35,131 nucleotides of DNA, from NCBI RefSeq assembly GCF_900188225.1, contig NZ_FZOC01000004.1:1-35131 (forward strand), read 5' to 3'. Of this stretch, positions 27,897 through 35,099 are shown in pieces. A model generated the notes under the pieces. The model had not been told where the DNA came from. It saw only the letters and a list, made by a program, of their open reading frames with translations, and made no database searches. The DNA comes from Humidesulfovibrio mexicanus. Its GTDB lineage: Bacteria > Desulfobacterota > Desulfovibrionia > Desulfovibrionales > Desulfovibrionaceae. Within the stretch, counting starts at the first letter, position 1, and each line of letters begins with the position of its first letter. Both the position numbers and the translations under genes were made by a program.

Positions 27897-28345
27897 AGCC
27901 CCACCTCCTGGGCGGCCTGGCTGGCCTCCCGCTTCGCCCGACGCTGGGCATCCTTCACCAGGGCGGCGATAACGCCGCGCAGCTGTTCCGACTTGGCCCA
28001 TTCCAGCCGCTCCACCGTGTACATGCGCGCGGCCAGGCCCACGGCGTAGGCCCAGGGCCGCCCGGCATCGGCCAGGAGCGCGCCAATCTTGTCCAGCAGG
28101 GGCGCGGCGCCAGGCATGGCGCGGGGCGTGGGCTTTTTGCGCGCCGGGCGCGTGTCCGCGTCGTTCCAGCCACGCTTGCGCAGGGCGGCGATGACAAGGG
28201 CGAGCTGCTTGTCCGTGAGCTTCCCGGCCGAGCGCTGGCCGGTGAGGCCCTCCAGCATGTCGCGGTAGGCGTCGTCCTCCAGGCCCAGGGCCTTGGCGGC
28301 TATGTGCACCTTGGCCAGCAGGCTGCGGCGTGATTCGAAGGCCAT
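27893..28345 (-). CDS. gemA: GemA-like regulatory protein (Mu gp16, DUF1018)
   Basis: A 150-residue protein, VHIAAKALGLEDDAYRDMLEG at residues ~13-33, the DUF1018 signature, then LTDKQLALVIAALRKRGWN and a C-terminal helical half with a typical WAYAVGLAARMY. In Mu, GemA alters host gene expression, probably via DNA topology. The start has GGAGG four bases upstream. It overlaps the Mor-like gene, as gemA and mor do in Mu. Confidence 0.88.
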   Translation of the reverse strand: MAFESRRSLLAKVHIAAKALGLEDDAYRDMLEGLTGQRSAGKLTDKQLALVIAALRKRGWNDADTRPARKKPTPRAMPGAAPLLDKIGALLADAGRPWAYAVGLAARMYTVERLEWAKSEQLRGVIAALVKDAQRRAKREASQAAQEVGL

Positions 28346-28512
28346 GTGTCCTCCTTCGGGTAGCGTGTTGACGAAGTGCGGCCCTGGCTCTACTGAACAG
28401 ACGGGGGCCTCTGAAGACTGGAAAACCGTCGTGCCAGTGGTTGCTTTCGAGCTTCCATGCGGGGGTGCCGGACGTTGATCCGGATGGCGTCCCGCCAGAG
28501 GCTCCCTTCTTC

Positions 28513-28597
28513 GTTTGGCTGCTCATCAGGCCGGGGCAACCACGCCCCGGCGACCGCGCCCCCGTCCCTTCGATAAGGGCGGCGGGAGGCGGTTTCG
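28513..28597 (-). repeat. Intergenic hairpin element, copy B (after gam)
   Basis: Minus strand: GCGAAACCGCC near 28596-28586, about 30 bases with a further hairpin, CGGTC, a perfect stem GCCGGGGC/GCCCCGGC around loop GTGGTT (28551-28530), then CTGATGAGCAGCCAAAC. It stands in the 258-base gene-free gap between gam and gemA. The remainder of that gap (28346-28512) shows no gene I trust: an ATG at 28526 opens a long frame, but it shadows gemA. Confidence 0.6.
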
Positions 28598-28603
28598 CTT
28601 GGG

Positions 28604-29122
28604 CTAGGCGGCGTCCTGAAGGGCCTCCTGCTTCAGCTCCACAAAGAACTCGTCCACGGTTTCCAGCTTCACGCCCACGCTTTCCAGGCGCTCCCCCGGC
28701 CAGCCGCGCAGGGCCTCGCGGTCCACTTCCAGCTTGGTGCGGATGCCGTCGGCAAAGCCCAGGCTCTGGAGCCGCCCCAGCACCTGCGCCCAGGTGTGCT
28801 TGGCCAGCAGGCGCAAGCTGGTGGACCGGCGGAAACCCAGGACGCCGAAGTTCAGCTCCAGGCTGCGTCCGCGCTGTTCGCCGAAGAGTTCCTCCTTCTT
28901 CAAGGTGCCGAAGATGCCCAGGGCGTCCTCCAGGCGCTTGCGCGAGGCGGTGAGCGGTTCCAGCTGCTGCTTTGCGGCGGCCTTCAGGGCGTCAATCTGC
29001 TCATTCAGGCCCTGCTCAATGAGGGCCTGCTCGCGGCTGATTTCGGCCAGCTGGCGCAGGGCTTCGTCAGCCTGGGAAAGATCGCCGATGATGAGGGGCT
29101 GGGGCTTGGTTCTTGGGGCCAT
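28604..29122 (-). CDS. gam: Gam host-nuclease inhibitor
   Basis: A 172-residue Mu Gam family protein, the bacterial Ku-like end-binding protein that protects linear DNA from RecBCD. Segments: ALRQLAEISREQALIEQGLN (the long helical arm, with residues ~20-75 coiled coil), LFGEQRGRSLELNFGVLGFR and ETVDEFFVELKQEALQD. AAGGAG lies eight bases before the ATG. It is in the early operon downstream of B, as in Mu. Confidence 0.95.
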   Translation of the reverse strand: MAPRTKPQPLIIGDLSQADEALRQLAEISREQALIEQGLNEQIDALKAAAKQQLEPLTASRKRLEDALGIFGTLKKEELFGEQRGRSLELNFGVLGFRRSTSLRLLAKHTWAQVLGRLQSLGFADGIRTKLEVDREALRGWPGERLESVGVKLETVDEFFVELKQEALQDAA

Positions 29123-29134
29123 GCTGCGTTCTCC

Positions 29135-29323
29135 TTACTGCGGCCGCGCGTGCTGCGCGGGTTCGGTGATGGGCAGATGCGCCGCCTCCAAATGGGCGGC
29201 GATGTCCTGGCATTCTTCCAATACAGCCGCCACGCGGTCGGCTATCTGGCGGTGCTCCTCCGGGAGCCTGGCCGCCAGCTCGCGCAGGCGCGCTACGGTG
29301 CTGGTGATTTTGCGGGCGAGCAT
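29135..29323 (-). CDS. Small hypothetical protein, helical, 62 residues
   Basis: MLARKITSTVARLRELAARL, one amphipathic helical hairpin (RQIADRVAAVLEECQDIAAHL) and a polar end. AGGAG precedes the ATG by eight bases. It overlaps the end of the DNA-binding gene by 31 bases and is followed 12 bases later by gam. No family recognised. Confidence 0.6.
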   Translation of the reverse strand: MLARKITSTVARLRELAARLPEEHRQIADRVAAVLEECQDIAAHLEAAHLPITEPAQHARPQ

Positions 29324-29646
29324 GGTGCGTTCTCCTTGCCGTTGGCGTTCGGGTTGTTGGGGCAGGCCTGGCAGGCGCGCCACTGGCGCAGCGCGGCCGG
29401 GCTGGATGTCGGCACCGGGCCGCACAGGCGGCGGCAGTGCTCCGGCGCAACGCTTTTGCCCGTGTGCGGGCAAACAACGCGGGCGTAGCGCTCCACAATG
29501 CGCGCGGCCATGCGGCCCGTGTTGCCGGGGTACTTCCCGGCCAGCAGCAGGCTTATGGACGGGCGGGAAACGCCCAGCTCCTTGGCCACTTTGGTGCGGC
29601 TGGAGGCGCTCACGGCCTGGGAAAGCAGCGTCAGCCAGTCAGACAC
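29293..29646 (-). CDS. HTH DNA-binding protein with Cys-rich C-terminus (GTG start)
   Basis: A 117-residue protein from GTG 29646 with GGAGG six bases upstream. Residues ~15-42 form a helix-turn-helix (RTKVAKELGVSRPSISLLLAG). The second half has Cys/His pairs (VCPHTGKSVAPEHCRRLC, RACQACPNNP), which may bind zinc. Such proteins occur in the early operons of Mu-like phages of this type; function probably regulatory. Confidence 0.75.
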   Translation of the reverse strand: MSDWLTLLSQAVSASSRTKVAKELGVSRPSISLLLAGKYPGNTGRMAARIVERYARVVCPHTGKSVAPEHCRRLCGPVPTSSPAALRQWRACQACPNNPNANGKENAPCSPAKSPAP

Positions 29647-30187
29647 GGTGCACCTCCCCGGTGTTGGCGTCCGTCACCGTGCGTTGCGAATTATTCCAGG
29701 CCGGGGCGCAGGGTCCGGTGTCGTTGGTGAGAATCCAGCGGGCAGGACCGCCGCGCCGGGGCAGCTCGGTCAGGTGGCCGGACTTGGCCAAGGCGGTGAG
29801 ATAACGGTCCAGGCTTCGGCGCGCGTTGGCCTCGTCCACAGGAGCGGCCCCGTGCCCAAGCACCAGCGGCAGCAGGTCCTCCACGCTGGCCTTGCGGCGG
29901 ATGCGCAAGGCGCGCCACGCCTTTGCGCGCACGCTGCCTTTGTGGCGTTCCACACAACCGCCCTTGCCTGGGCCGGAAACGGCGTTGCGGGAACCTGCCA
30001 AGGCCTCGCGCCCGGCGGCGGTCAACTCGTGCACATCCTCTCCCGTGATGATGAGCCCCTTTGCCGCAAGTTTGGCGCACGCCTTGCGCACAAGAGCGTT
30101 CGTAATGCCGACCACCCGTGCAAGCTCAAAGGTGAACTGCGACCCGGACTCGAGGTGTCCGAGGATTTCCAGCCCACGCCAGGCCAT
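29639..30187 (-). CDS. Winged-helix-type early protein
   Basis: A 182-residue protein. Residues ~15-60 look like a winged helix (FTFELARVVGITNALVRKAC and AAKGLIITGEDVHELTAAGRE); a second similar unit follows at ~95-150 (SVEDLLPLVLG, RRSLDRYLTALAKSGHL). It starts overlapping the B stop by one base, so it is coupled to B. The C-terminal end (DTGPCAPAWNN..TVTDANTGEV) recurs in early proteins of Mu-like phages. Role unknown, probably DNA-binding. Confidence 0.7.
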   Translation of the reverse strand: MAWRGLEILGHLESGSQFTFELARVVGITNALVRKACAKLAAKGLIITGEDVHELTAAGREALAGSRNAVSGPGKGGCVERHKGSVRAKAWRALRIRRKASVEDLLPLVLGHGAAPVDEANARRSLDRYLTALAKSGHLTELPRRGGPARWILTNDTGPCAPAWNNSQRTVTDANTGEVHRV

Positions 30188-30930
30188 TACGCGGCCCTCT
30201 TCCTGGACACCACGCGCGGGCGGCGCGCACGCCAGTCATGGGTGATGCTCATGCCTTCCACGGCGGCCATGTCCACTTCGGCCAGGCCGTTCATCAGGCC
30301 CACGCGTTCCACGCACGCGATGGCGTTCATGACCTCGCGCATACGCCCCGCGCTCTGGCGGTGGATTTCGGCCACCAGGTCCGGGGCGATGGGCACTTCT
30401 GAAAGCTGCTGGCAGGTCATGGCCACGTCCTCCAGGCTGGCGGGCGTGAACTCCACCACCTGGGCGATGCGGCTGGAAATCTGCGGGTGCTTGGCTATGC
30501 CCGTCTGGATGTTCTCCATGCCCACCAGCACCACCATGGTTTCCGTGCGGTCGGAAAAGTCGCGTATCTTCTCCAGCACGGCGGCGTGGTTCTTCAAGGT
30601 GGCCTCGGCTTCGTCGATGACCAGCGGAATTTGCTGGGTGGCGATGACCGCCAACATGCGGTTGAACAGCTGCTCGCTGCTGCCGCGCGGGTCCACGGCC
30701 AGGGCCTTGGCCAGCTCCACCAGGAAGTAGCGCGGCGTCCAGTCGATGTTGGCGCGCAGGAACACGGCCTCCGCGTCAACGGCCCAATTGGTGAGCACCT
30801 CGCTCTTGCCGTAGCCGGGCTGGCCGTAGACCAGCATCATGCCCGCCTCGGCCGCGCCCCGGTTCTCCACGGCGGCCACGCCCGCGCTGAACCGCTCATA
30901 GTTGCTTGTCCGCACGAAGGTTTTTCTCAC
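30187..30930 (-). CDS. B: Transposition target-selection ATPase B (MuB)
   Basis: A 247-residue AAA+ ATPase: Walker A GQPGYGKSEV from residue 36, Walker B PLVIDEAEA around residues 102-108, then EKIRDFSDRTETMVVLVGME (sensor 1 part) and SSRIAQVVEFTPAS. MuB forms filaments on target DNA, recruits transposase A and gives target immunity. It is shorter than Mu B (312 residues): the N-terminal HTH domain of MuB is missing, and the ATPase part starts almost at once. Start is a GTG at 30930 with AAGGAG seven bases upstream. It follows A by 19 bases. Confidence 0.95.
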   Translation of the reverse strand: MRKTFVRTSNYERFSAGVAAVENRGAAEAGMMLVYGQPGYGKSEVLTNWAVDAEAVFLRANIDWTPRYFLVELAKALAVDPRGSSEQLFNRMLAVIATQQIPLVIDEAEATLKNHAAVLEKIRDFSDRTETMVVLVGMENIQTGIAKHPQISSRIAQVVEFTPASLEDVAMTCQQLSEVPIAPDLVAEIHRQSAGRMREVMNAIACVERVGLMNGLAEVDMAAVEGMSITHDWRARRPRVVSRKRAA

Positions 30931-30949
30931 GTCGTTGCTCCTTTTCCGG

Positions 30950-33160
30950 TTAGAGGCCTGGTGTTTCTAACGCCGGGAACAGCTGCGCCGGGGTGAGCGC
31001 CAGGCCTTCGTATTCAAAGCGCTCGCGCAGCATGGCGTACTCGCGGCCTTGGACATATTCCGCCAGCCAGGCGCGGTCCGCGTCCGTCCACTGGTCCTGG
31101 TGGCGCATAAGCCAGCGAAATTTTTCGGTGGACCGCTCGAATATGGGCCGCTTGGCGGCGGCGGCTTGCGCCTGGCGCTCGGCCTGGGCGGCATCGCGCT
31201 CGGCCTGGGCCATGACGGCGCGGATGCGCTCCAACTCGGCCGGGGTGGCGGCGGGCGCGGGCTCCGGCTGGGCCGAAATGGTGATGATTTGCCGGGCGCT
31301 CAAGCTGTCCGCCATGAGCGCCGGGGCGTCCTGGGGCACGGTGATGCTTGCGCCGGGGGCGATGCGCTGGGCCTTCTGCTCCAGGCGCTTCAACTGGGCG
31401 CGTTCGCGCTCGGCGCGGGCGTCCTCGATGCGGGGAATGGGGAAGTAGTCCATGGCGTTGGCGTCAAGCTCCGCCCGGCAAATCTTCTCGCCCGCCTCGG
31501 TCCACACCGTGACAAAGGTGGCGTCCCAAATGTCGTACCGCACCTCCACAACCTCATCGTGCAAGGGGGCCAATTCGTGGGCGAAATAGTCGCGGTTCCA
31601 CAGGCGCACCATGCCGTTTTTCACCTTGCGGAACGTGCCCGGCATGAACAGGTCATCCGCCATGTCCGCTGGCACCGGCATGGGTTCGAACACGCGGCCC
31701 AGGCAGTGGTTCCAGTATTCGTTCGGGCTCATGTGGCGGCGCTTGCCCGCTGCATGATCCTCAATGCTGGGTAGGCCACGGTGCGGGCTGGCGTTGTATT
31801 CCTCAACACGGGCCAGCAGCACCTTCTTGAAGGTCTCAAACGTGGGCAAAAGCGCCGAGCGCCCGTGCTTTTTGAGCTGCGCGCGGGTGATCTTGAACAC
31901 CTTGTGCGCCGCGTCCTGGTCCATGTCCGCATGGGTGCAGGTGTCCAGCTGCTTGGCGGCGGGCACGCAAATCGTCTTGACCGCGCGCTCCATGAGACCC
32001 TTGCCCTGCGGACGGCCGGGGATGGCGTTGGCTATCTGGATGCCCAGGCGTTGCAACATGCCTGTGCCGGTGCCGGTCAGCACATACGCGGTGTAGCCGG
32101 GGCCGTTGTCCGTGTAGAACATGGCCGGAATGCCGCCGAACAGGCAGGCCATGCGCAGGGCGTCCAGGGTGGCGGCCGCGCTCTCGGCCAGGGCCACGGA
32201 GATGCCCACGCAACGCCGGGTGGCGACATCCAGAATCAAGACCACCTCCGGCTTGAACGGCCGCCCTGTGTCCGGATGCTGGATTTCCGCGTCAAAGGTG
32301 GTGCCGTCCGCCGTATACACGTCGCAGGGCAGCAGCTTTTCCGTCTTGCGCTTCAGGTACGGCTTCAAATGCAGCAGCGCGTTGCCCGTCTTGCGCCCGG
32401 CCGCCAAGTCCGGCTTGGCCACCTTGGCCAGGAAACGCCGCACGGCGTCTATGGACGGCGCGCGGCTGGGCTGCTCGGCCTGCCAGGCGCGGGTGAAATC
32501 GCGGTGGGCCTCGGCCAGGCTGGGGTTCTGCGGGCGCTGGTAGCAAGCCAGAAATAGCGGGGCCCAGGCGGGCACGGACATATCCTTTTGCGGGGTGCGC
32601 GGCGCAAGGGCCAGTTCGCCACCCTCGGCATAGAGCGCGCACCATTCATACAGGCGGCGGCGCGAAAGCCCGCGCCCCTCGCCCACGCCGTACTTGGCGT
32701 TGGCCACGGGCACCAGCTGGGCAAGGCGCTCACACAGGGTTCCCGCCTTGGACATTTCTTCCAGGCGATGGATGGATTTTTCCTTACCTGTCAGCCGCGT
32801 CAGCCGCTCAATCTCGCGCACGAAGGCCAGCCGTGCCAGCACGGTTTCACGTTGTGGCGCGGTGAGCTGGGAGAGGTCGGCCATGCGCAAGACGGCTTGC
32901 TGGCGCGGGTCGGCCGCCGGGGCGGTGCAACCGGTCAGGGCGGGCGCAAGCGCCACGCCCTGGTCGGACAGTTGCGCGGTGAGGATGGCGTCCACTGTTG
33001 CCTTGGGCATGGAGGCCAGCAGCCATTCGCTGCCGCCGCCACGGGCGCGGCGAGGCCGGGCCTGCCAGCTCTCGCGCTTGGCGCGTTCCCGCACGTTCCT
33101 GGCGTCAATACCAAGGAGTGGCGCGAGTTCGGCGCTGGAATATGCCTCCAGGGCAGACAT
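30950..33160 (-). CDS. A: DDE transposase A (MuA)
   Basis: A 736-residue MuA-type transposase. Residues ~1-60 form a MuA-like N-terminal DNA-binding domain (LLGIDARNVRERAKRESWQA). Helical end-binding domains follow at ~85-250. The catalytic core has D285 (VYTADGTTFD), D351 (FYTDNGPGYT) and E391 (GKGLMERAVK), the DDE triad, with D-D spacing like that of MuA. The C-terminal domain is rich in Ala/Gln/Glu helices (AELERIRAVMAQAERDAAQAE) where MuA contacts MuB. Start at 33160 (AAAGAGG seven bases upstream) overlaps the Ner-like stop by one base. It performs both integration and replicative transposition. Confidence 0.96.
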   Translation of the reverse strand: MSALEAYSSAELAPLLGIDARNVRERAKRESWQARPRRARGGGSEWLLASMPKATVDAILTAQLSDQGVALAPALTGCTAPAADPRQQAVLRMADLSQLTAPQRETVLARLAFVREIERLTRLTGKEKSIHRLEEMSKAGTLCERLAQLVPVANAKYGVGEGRGLSRRRLYEWCALYAEGGELALAPRTPQKDMSVPAWAPLFLACYQRPQNPSLAEAHRDFTRAWQAEQPSRAPSIDAVRRFLAKVAKPDLAAGRKTGNALLHLKPYLKRKTEKLLPCDVYTADGTTFDAEIQHPDTGRPFKPEVVLILDVATRRCVGISVALAESAAATLDALRMACLFGGIPAMFYTDNGPGYTAYVLTGTGTGMLQRLGIQIANAIPGRPQGKGLMERAVKTICVPAAKQLDTCTHADMDQDAAHKVFKITRAQLKKHGRSALLPTFETFKKVLLARVEEYNASPHRGLPSIEDHAAGKRRHMSPNEYWNHCLGRVFEPMPVPADMADDLFMPGTFRKVKNGMVRLWNRDYFAHELAPLHDEVVEVRYDIWDATFVTVWTEAGEKICRAELDANAMDYFPIPRIEDARAERERAQLKRLEQKAQRIAPGASITVPQDAPALMADSLSARQIITISAQPEPAPAATPAELERIRAVMAQAERDAAQAERQAQAAAAKRPIFERSTEKFRWLMRHQDQWTDADRAWLAEYVQGREYAMLRERFEYEGLALTPAQLFPALETPGL

Positions 33161-33396
33161 TACGCGGCCTCTTTCAAGTCCGCAGGCAAGCTTAAAATGT
33201 TGTTCGGGCAACCATATGCTTTGAGCTTCGCCAGCACCACGCGGCTGTTGCGCCGTCCGTGGATGGTGTGGGACACAAGGGAGTGGTCCACGCCGAGTTC
33301 GTCGGCTATGCCGCCAACGGACAGGTTCTTTTCCTTCATCCATTCGATGATGCGCCAGGACTTGCGTTCCCTGCCGCTTCCCATGCGATAACTCAT
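33160..33396 (-). CDS. Ner-like early regulator
   Basis: A 78-residue DNA-binding protein with a helix-turn-helix at ~25-50 (SVGGIADELGVDHSLVSHTI), followed by a KAYGCPNN tail. Its place between the repressor and transposase A on the early strand and its size equal those of Mu Ner, which turns down early transcription. GGAGGGCAACAT precedes the ATG; it overlaps the preceding gene (ATGA) and the A gene by one base. Family assignment as Ner proper is by position; the fold could also be of the XRE type. Confidence 0.8.
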   Translation of the reverse strand: MSYRMGSGRERKSWRIIEWMKEKNLSVGGIADELGVDHSLVSHTIHGRRNSRVVLAKLKAYGCPNNILSLPADLKEAA

Positions 33397-33821
33397 ATGT
33401 TGCCCTCCAGTATTTTCTTGCGGCGGCGCGCTTCGCGTTCAGCGAGGCAGGCCTTGCCATAGTCGCGCAGTTTGCGGTCCTCCTCCGTCATCACATCCAA
33501 GCCGATGACGCGCAGAACCATTTGTAACGGGGCCGGGTCACGGGTCGCCGCGCAAAACACCACAACGGCAAGCAGCGAGGGGGTATGGTCGCGGTCGGAT
33601 GGCGCCAGCCATTTGTCCAAAGTGTCTTTGCTGATAGAAAGGGCGTTGCCCGTGGTGAGGCGCAGGCCAGCTTGACGGGCTATCTCATTCACCTTGTCTA
33701 CGAGGAGCTTGCGGCCCGCAGAGTCAGCTCCAGCGGCTCTGTTCATGGCCGCCCGAAGCGCCGGAACAAGCCCCGCAAGGGCTCCATGGTCATCATGGAA
33801 GAGTGAGAGCTGCTTTTGCAT
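33393..33821 (-). CDS. Early protein with N-terminal beta-clamp-binding motif
   Basis: A 142-residue protein starting MQKQLSLFHDDHGALAGLVP. Residues 4-8, QLSLF, match the consensus pentapeptide QL[S/D]LF with which bacterial proteins bind the replication sliding clamp. The rest contains a helix-turn-helix-like part (VNEIARQAGLRLTTGNALSI) and a basic C-terminus (LAEREARRRKKILEGNI). It is the first gene of the early transcript. Start at 33821 has AAGG close upstream; an in-frame ATG at 33911 would add 30 residues but lies on the operator. No named family is recognised; comparable early proteins occur in other Mu-like phages. Confidence 0.75.
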   Translation of the reverse strand: MQKQLSLFHDDHGALAGLVPALRAAMNRAAGADSAGRKLLVDKVNEIARQAGLRLTTGNALSISKDTLDKWLAPSDRDHTPSLLAVVVFCAATRDPAPLQMVLRVIGLDVMTEEDRKLRDYGKACLAEREARRRKKILEGNI

Positions 33822-33904
33822 CGCCTTCCCGTCCGCTCGGCTCGTACGGCTACGTCCGTTTTGTACCGGTTGGTGGACGTTGACCCTTGCTTGCGCCTGG
33901 GCTA

Positions 33905-33941
33905 GTGTCATTCCGTGTCATTCCGTTTGTGTTAGGCACAA
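33905..33941. promoter_or_regulatory. Operator-like repeats at the early control region
   Basis: A tandem 10-bp repeat GTGTCATTCC at 33905-33914 and 33915-33924, followed by an inverted repeat TTGTG-N5-CACAA at 33927-33941. CATTCCGTG also occurs in the second end repeat at the phage terminus. In Mu the operator doubles as a transpositional enhancer bound by both repressor and transposase, and this block is placed to do the same. Confidence 0.5.
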
Positions 33942-33944
33942 GCA

Positions 33945-33974
33945 ATCTTTGCCAAGTTTTCTTTGGACGGTCAA
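33945..33974 (-). promoter_or_regulatory. Candidate early promoter
   Basis: On the minus strand TTGACC (33974-33969), 18-base spacer, AAAGAT (33950-33945). The -10 is weak. RNA would start in the inverted repeat 33927-33941 and read into the clamp-motif gene, Ner-like gene and A. The region 33942-34075 also has an inverted repeat CCAA...TTGG (33952-33966) and the direct repeat ACTTTTCTTTGG / AGTTTTCTTTGG, typical operator features. No clear promoter for the repressor could be fixed. Confidence 0.35.
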
Positions 33975-34075
33975 CAAGAAAAGTGCGTCCATCTTAACTT
34001 TTCTTTGGCGCTCTTCGTTTTGTGTACGCAACTACCGAATATCGTGGATATTTTGGTTTAAAAACAGGAGCTTTT

Positions 34076-34882
34076 ATGCCGTCCGAGTTCTCATCCGACA
34101 AAGACAACGCAACTCGGACGCCAACTTCTTTTGGTGAGAGGGTGCGTCTTTGCCGTGATCTTGCTGGAATCGGACAGCAGGCACTGGCAAGTAAAGTTGG
34201 TGTCAGCCTCACCACCATCCAAAACTACGAGGGAGGGCAATACCCAAAAGGGGAGATTGCCGTTTCCTTGGCGGGGGCGCTTGGATGCACGCTTGATTGG
34301 CTTCTTGCCGGGCGCGGCCAGGTATTTGACCCAACGCGCACGACGATTGAAGAGCTCACCTGCGAATCCCCATGTGATGCGCCGCTTTCGCGCGTGAGGG
34401 CGACGGCGCCGTTAACGCCGGTAATAGAAGCGACTTCGCCGCAATTCATTGAGTGCATGGACTGCCAGCTGACCATGGTGCCCATGGTGGAGGCGCGGCT
34501 TTCGGCGGGGACGGGGAGTTTCGAGACAGGCGAGAGCGTTGAGAGACGCTATGCGTTCCGAAGCGACTGGATTAATACGAAGGGACAGCCGTCAAGCATG
34601 GTGCTCATGCGCGTTGCGGGCGACAGTATGGAGCCGCATATTTTCAATAATGACACAGTGTTGATTGACCAAAGCCAAACAAAACCGCGTGCGGGCAGCC
34701 TGTTCGCCGTAGGCGTTGAAGATGTGGTCTACATCAAGATGGTGGACACATTGCCGGGCAAGATTGTCCTGAAGAGCTACAACGAGGCCTACGCGCCGTT
34801 AGAAATCGACACGCGTGGCGACCTGGCTGACGGGATTCGGATCATCGGGCGGGCGGTCTGGATAGGGCGGGAGCTCTACTAG
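34076..34882 (+). CDS. Phage repressor, XRE HTH plus S24 peptidase (CI/LexA type)
   Basis: A 268-residue repressor. Residues ~18-78: XRE helix-turn-helix (GERVRLCRDLAGIGQQALAS, GVSLTTIQNYEGGQYPKGE). Residues ~135-265: S24 domain with catalytic Ser184 (AGDSMEP) and Lys221 (VYIKM), and a probable Ala144-Gly145 cleavage site (LSAGTG). This type is cut after RecA activation, so induction by DNA damage is expected. Mu itself has an unrelated repressor that is not cut. Start at 34076 has AGGAG five bases upstream. It is divergent from the early operon and the sole plus-strand phage control gene. Confidence 0.93.
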   Translation: MPSEFSSDKDNATRTPTSFGERVRLCRDLAGIGQQALASKVGVSLTTIQNYEGGQYPKGEIAVSLAGALGCTLDWLLAGRGQVFDPTRTTIEELTCESPCDAPLSRVRATAPLTPVIEATSPQFIECMDCQLTMVPMVEARLSAGTGSFETGESVERRYAFRSDWINTKGQPSSMVLMRVAGDSMEPHIFNNDTVLIDQSQTKPRAGSLFAVGVEDVVYIKMVDTLPGKIVLKSYNEAYAPLEIDTRGDLADGIRIIGRAVWIGRELY

Positions 34883-34903
34883 CGCCAGTTCTCGTTCACT
34901 CTG

Positions 34904-34925
34904 CGTTCGTTCAGTGCCGAAACAG
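34904..34925 (-). promoter_or_regulatory. Phage end repeat 3 (transposase-binding type)
   Basis: Contains CGTTCGTTCAGTGCCGAAAC, nearly the same as the terminal repeat at 35030-35050. Third site counted from the end. Confidence 0.6.
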
Positions 34926-34948
34926 GCGCAGTTTTCTTTCACATTCTG

Positions 34949-34968
34949 CCATTCCGTGCCAAATTGTC
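34949..34968 (-). promoter_or_regulatory. Phage end repeat 2
   Basis: CCATTCCGTGCCAAATTGTC, sharing GTGCC[A/G]AA with the other two repeats and CATTCCGTG with the early operator. It is 23 bases from repeat 3 and 61 bases from repeat 1. Confidence 0.55.
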
Positions 34969-35029
34969 TTGGCCAGCCTATTTCCCCGGAACACATTGCG
35001 CCACGGGGCTTTCCCGGCGTTTCCTCCGG

Positions 35030-35062
35030 CGTTCGGTCAGTGCCAAAATGAATGCCTCCCCA
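35030..35062 (-). mobile_element. Phage end repeat 1 and probable prophage terminus
   Basis: CGTTCGGTCAGTGCCAAAAT at 35030-35049 is the repeat nearest the end; 12 bases later CA at 35061-35062 is the best candidate for the terminal dinucleotide (Mu-like phages end TG...CA). The layout of one terminal site, a long gap and two close inner sites resembles Mu L1, L2 and L3, where HU bends the gap. The exact end cannot be fixed without the other prophage end or the empty site. The gap 34969-35029 has no other feature. Confidence 0.55.
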
Positions 35063-35099
35063 GTACTGCTGCCGGAGGTGGCGCGACGCGGACTGTTTG

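Noticed and set aside
27438-28526. 362-codon frame from an ATG at 28526 running through gemA into the Mor-like gene
   Set aside because: The part across gemA is Arg/Gly/Pro-rich shadow; a ribosome site and GTG at 27896 give the real Mor start. A short peptide from 28526 cannot be excluded but has no ribosome site.
28520-28531. CTGATGAG next to a stem, resembling a hammerhead ribozyme core
   Set aside because: The second copy of the element reads CTGAAGAG at this place, and no GAAA-stem III-cleavage triplet arrangement follows.
35063-35099. A complete CRISPR array
   Set aside because: Only one repeat is present in the window, so neither spacers nor array length can be established.
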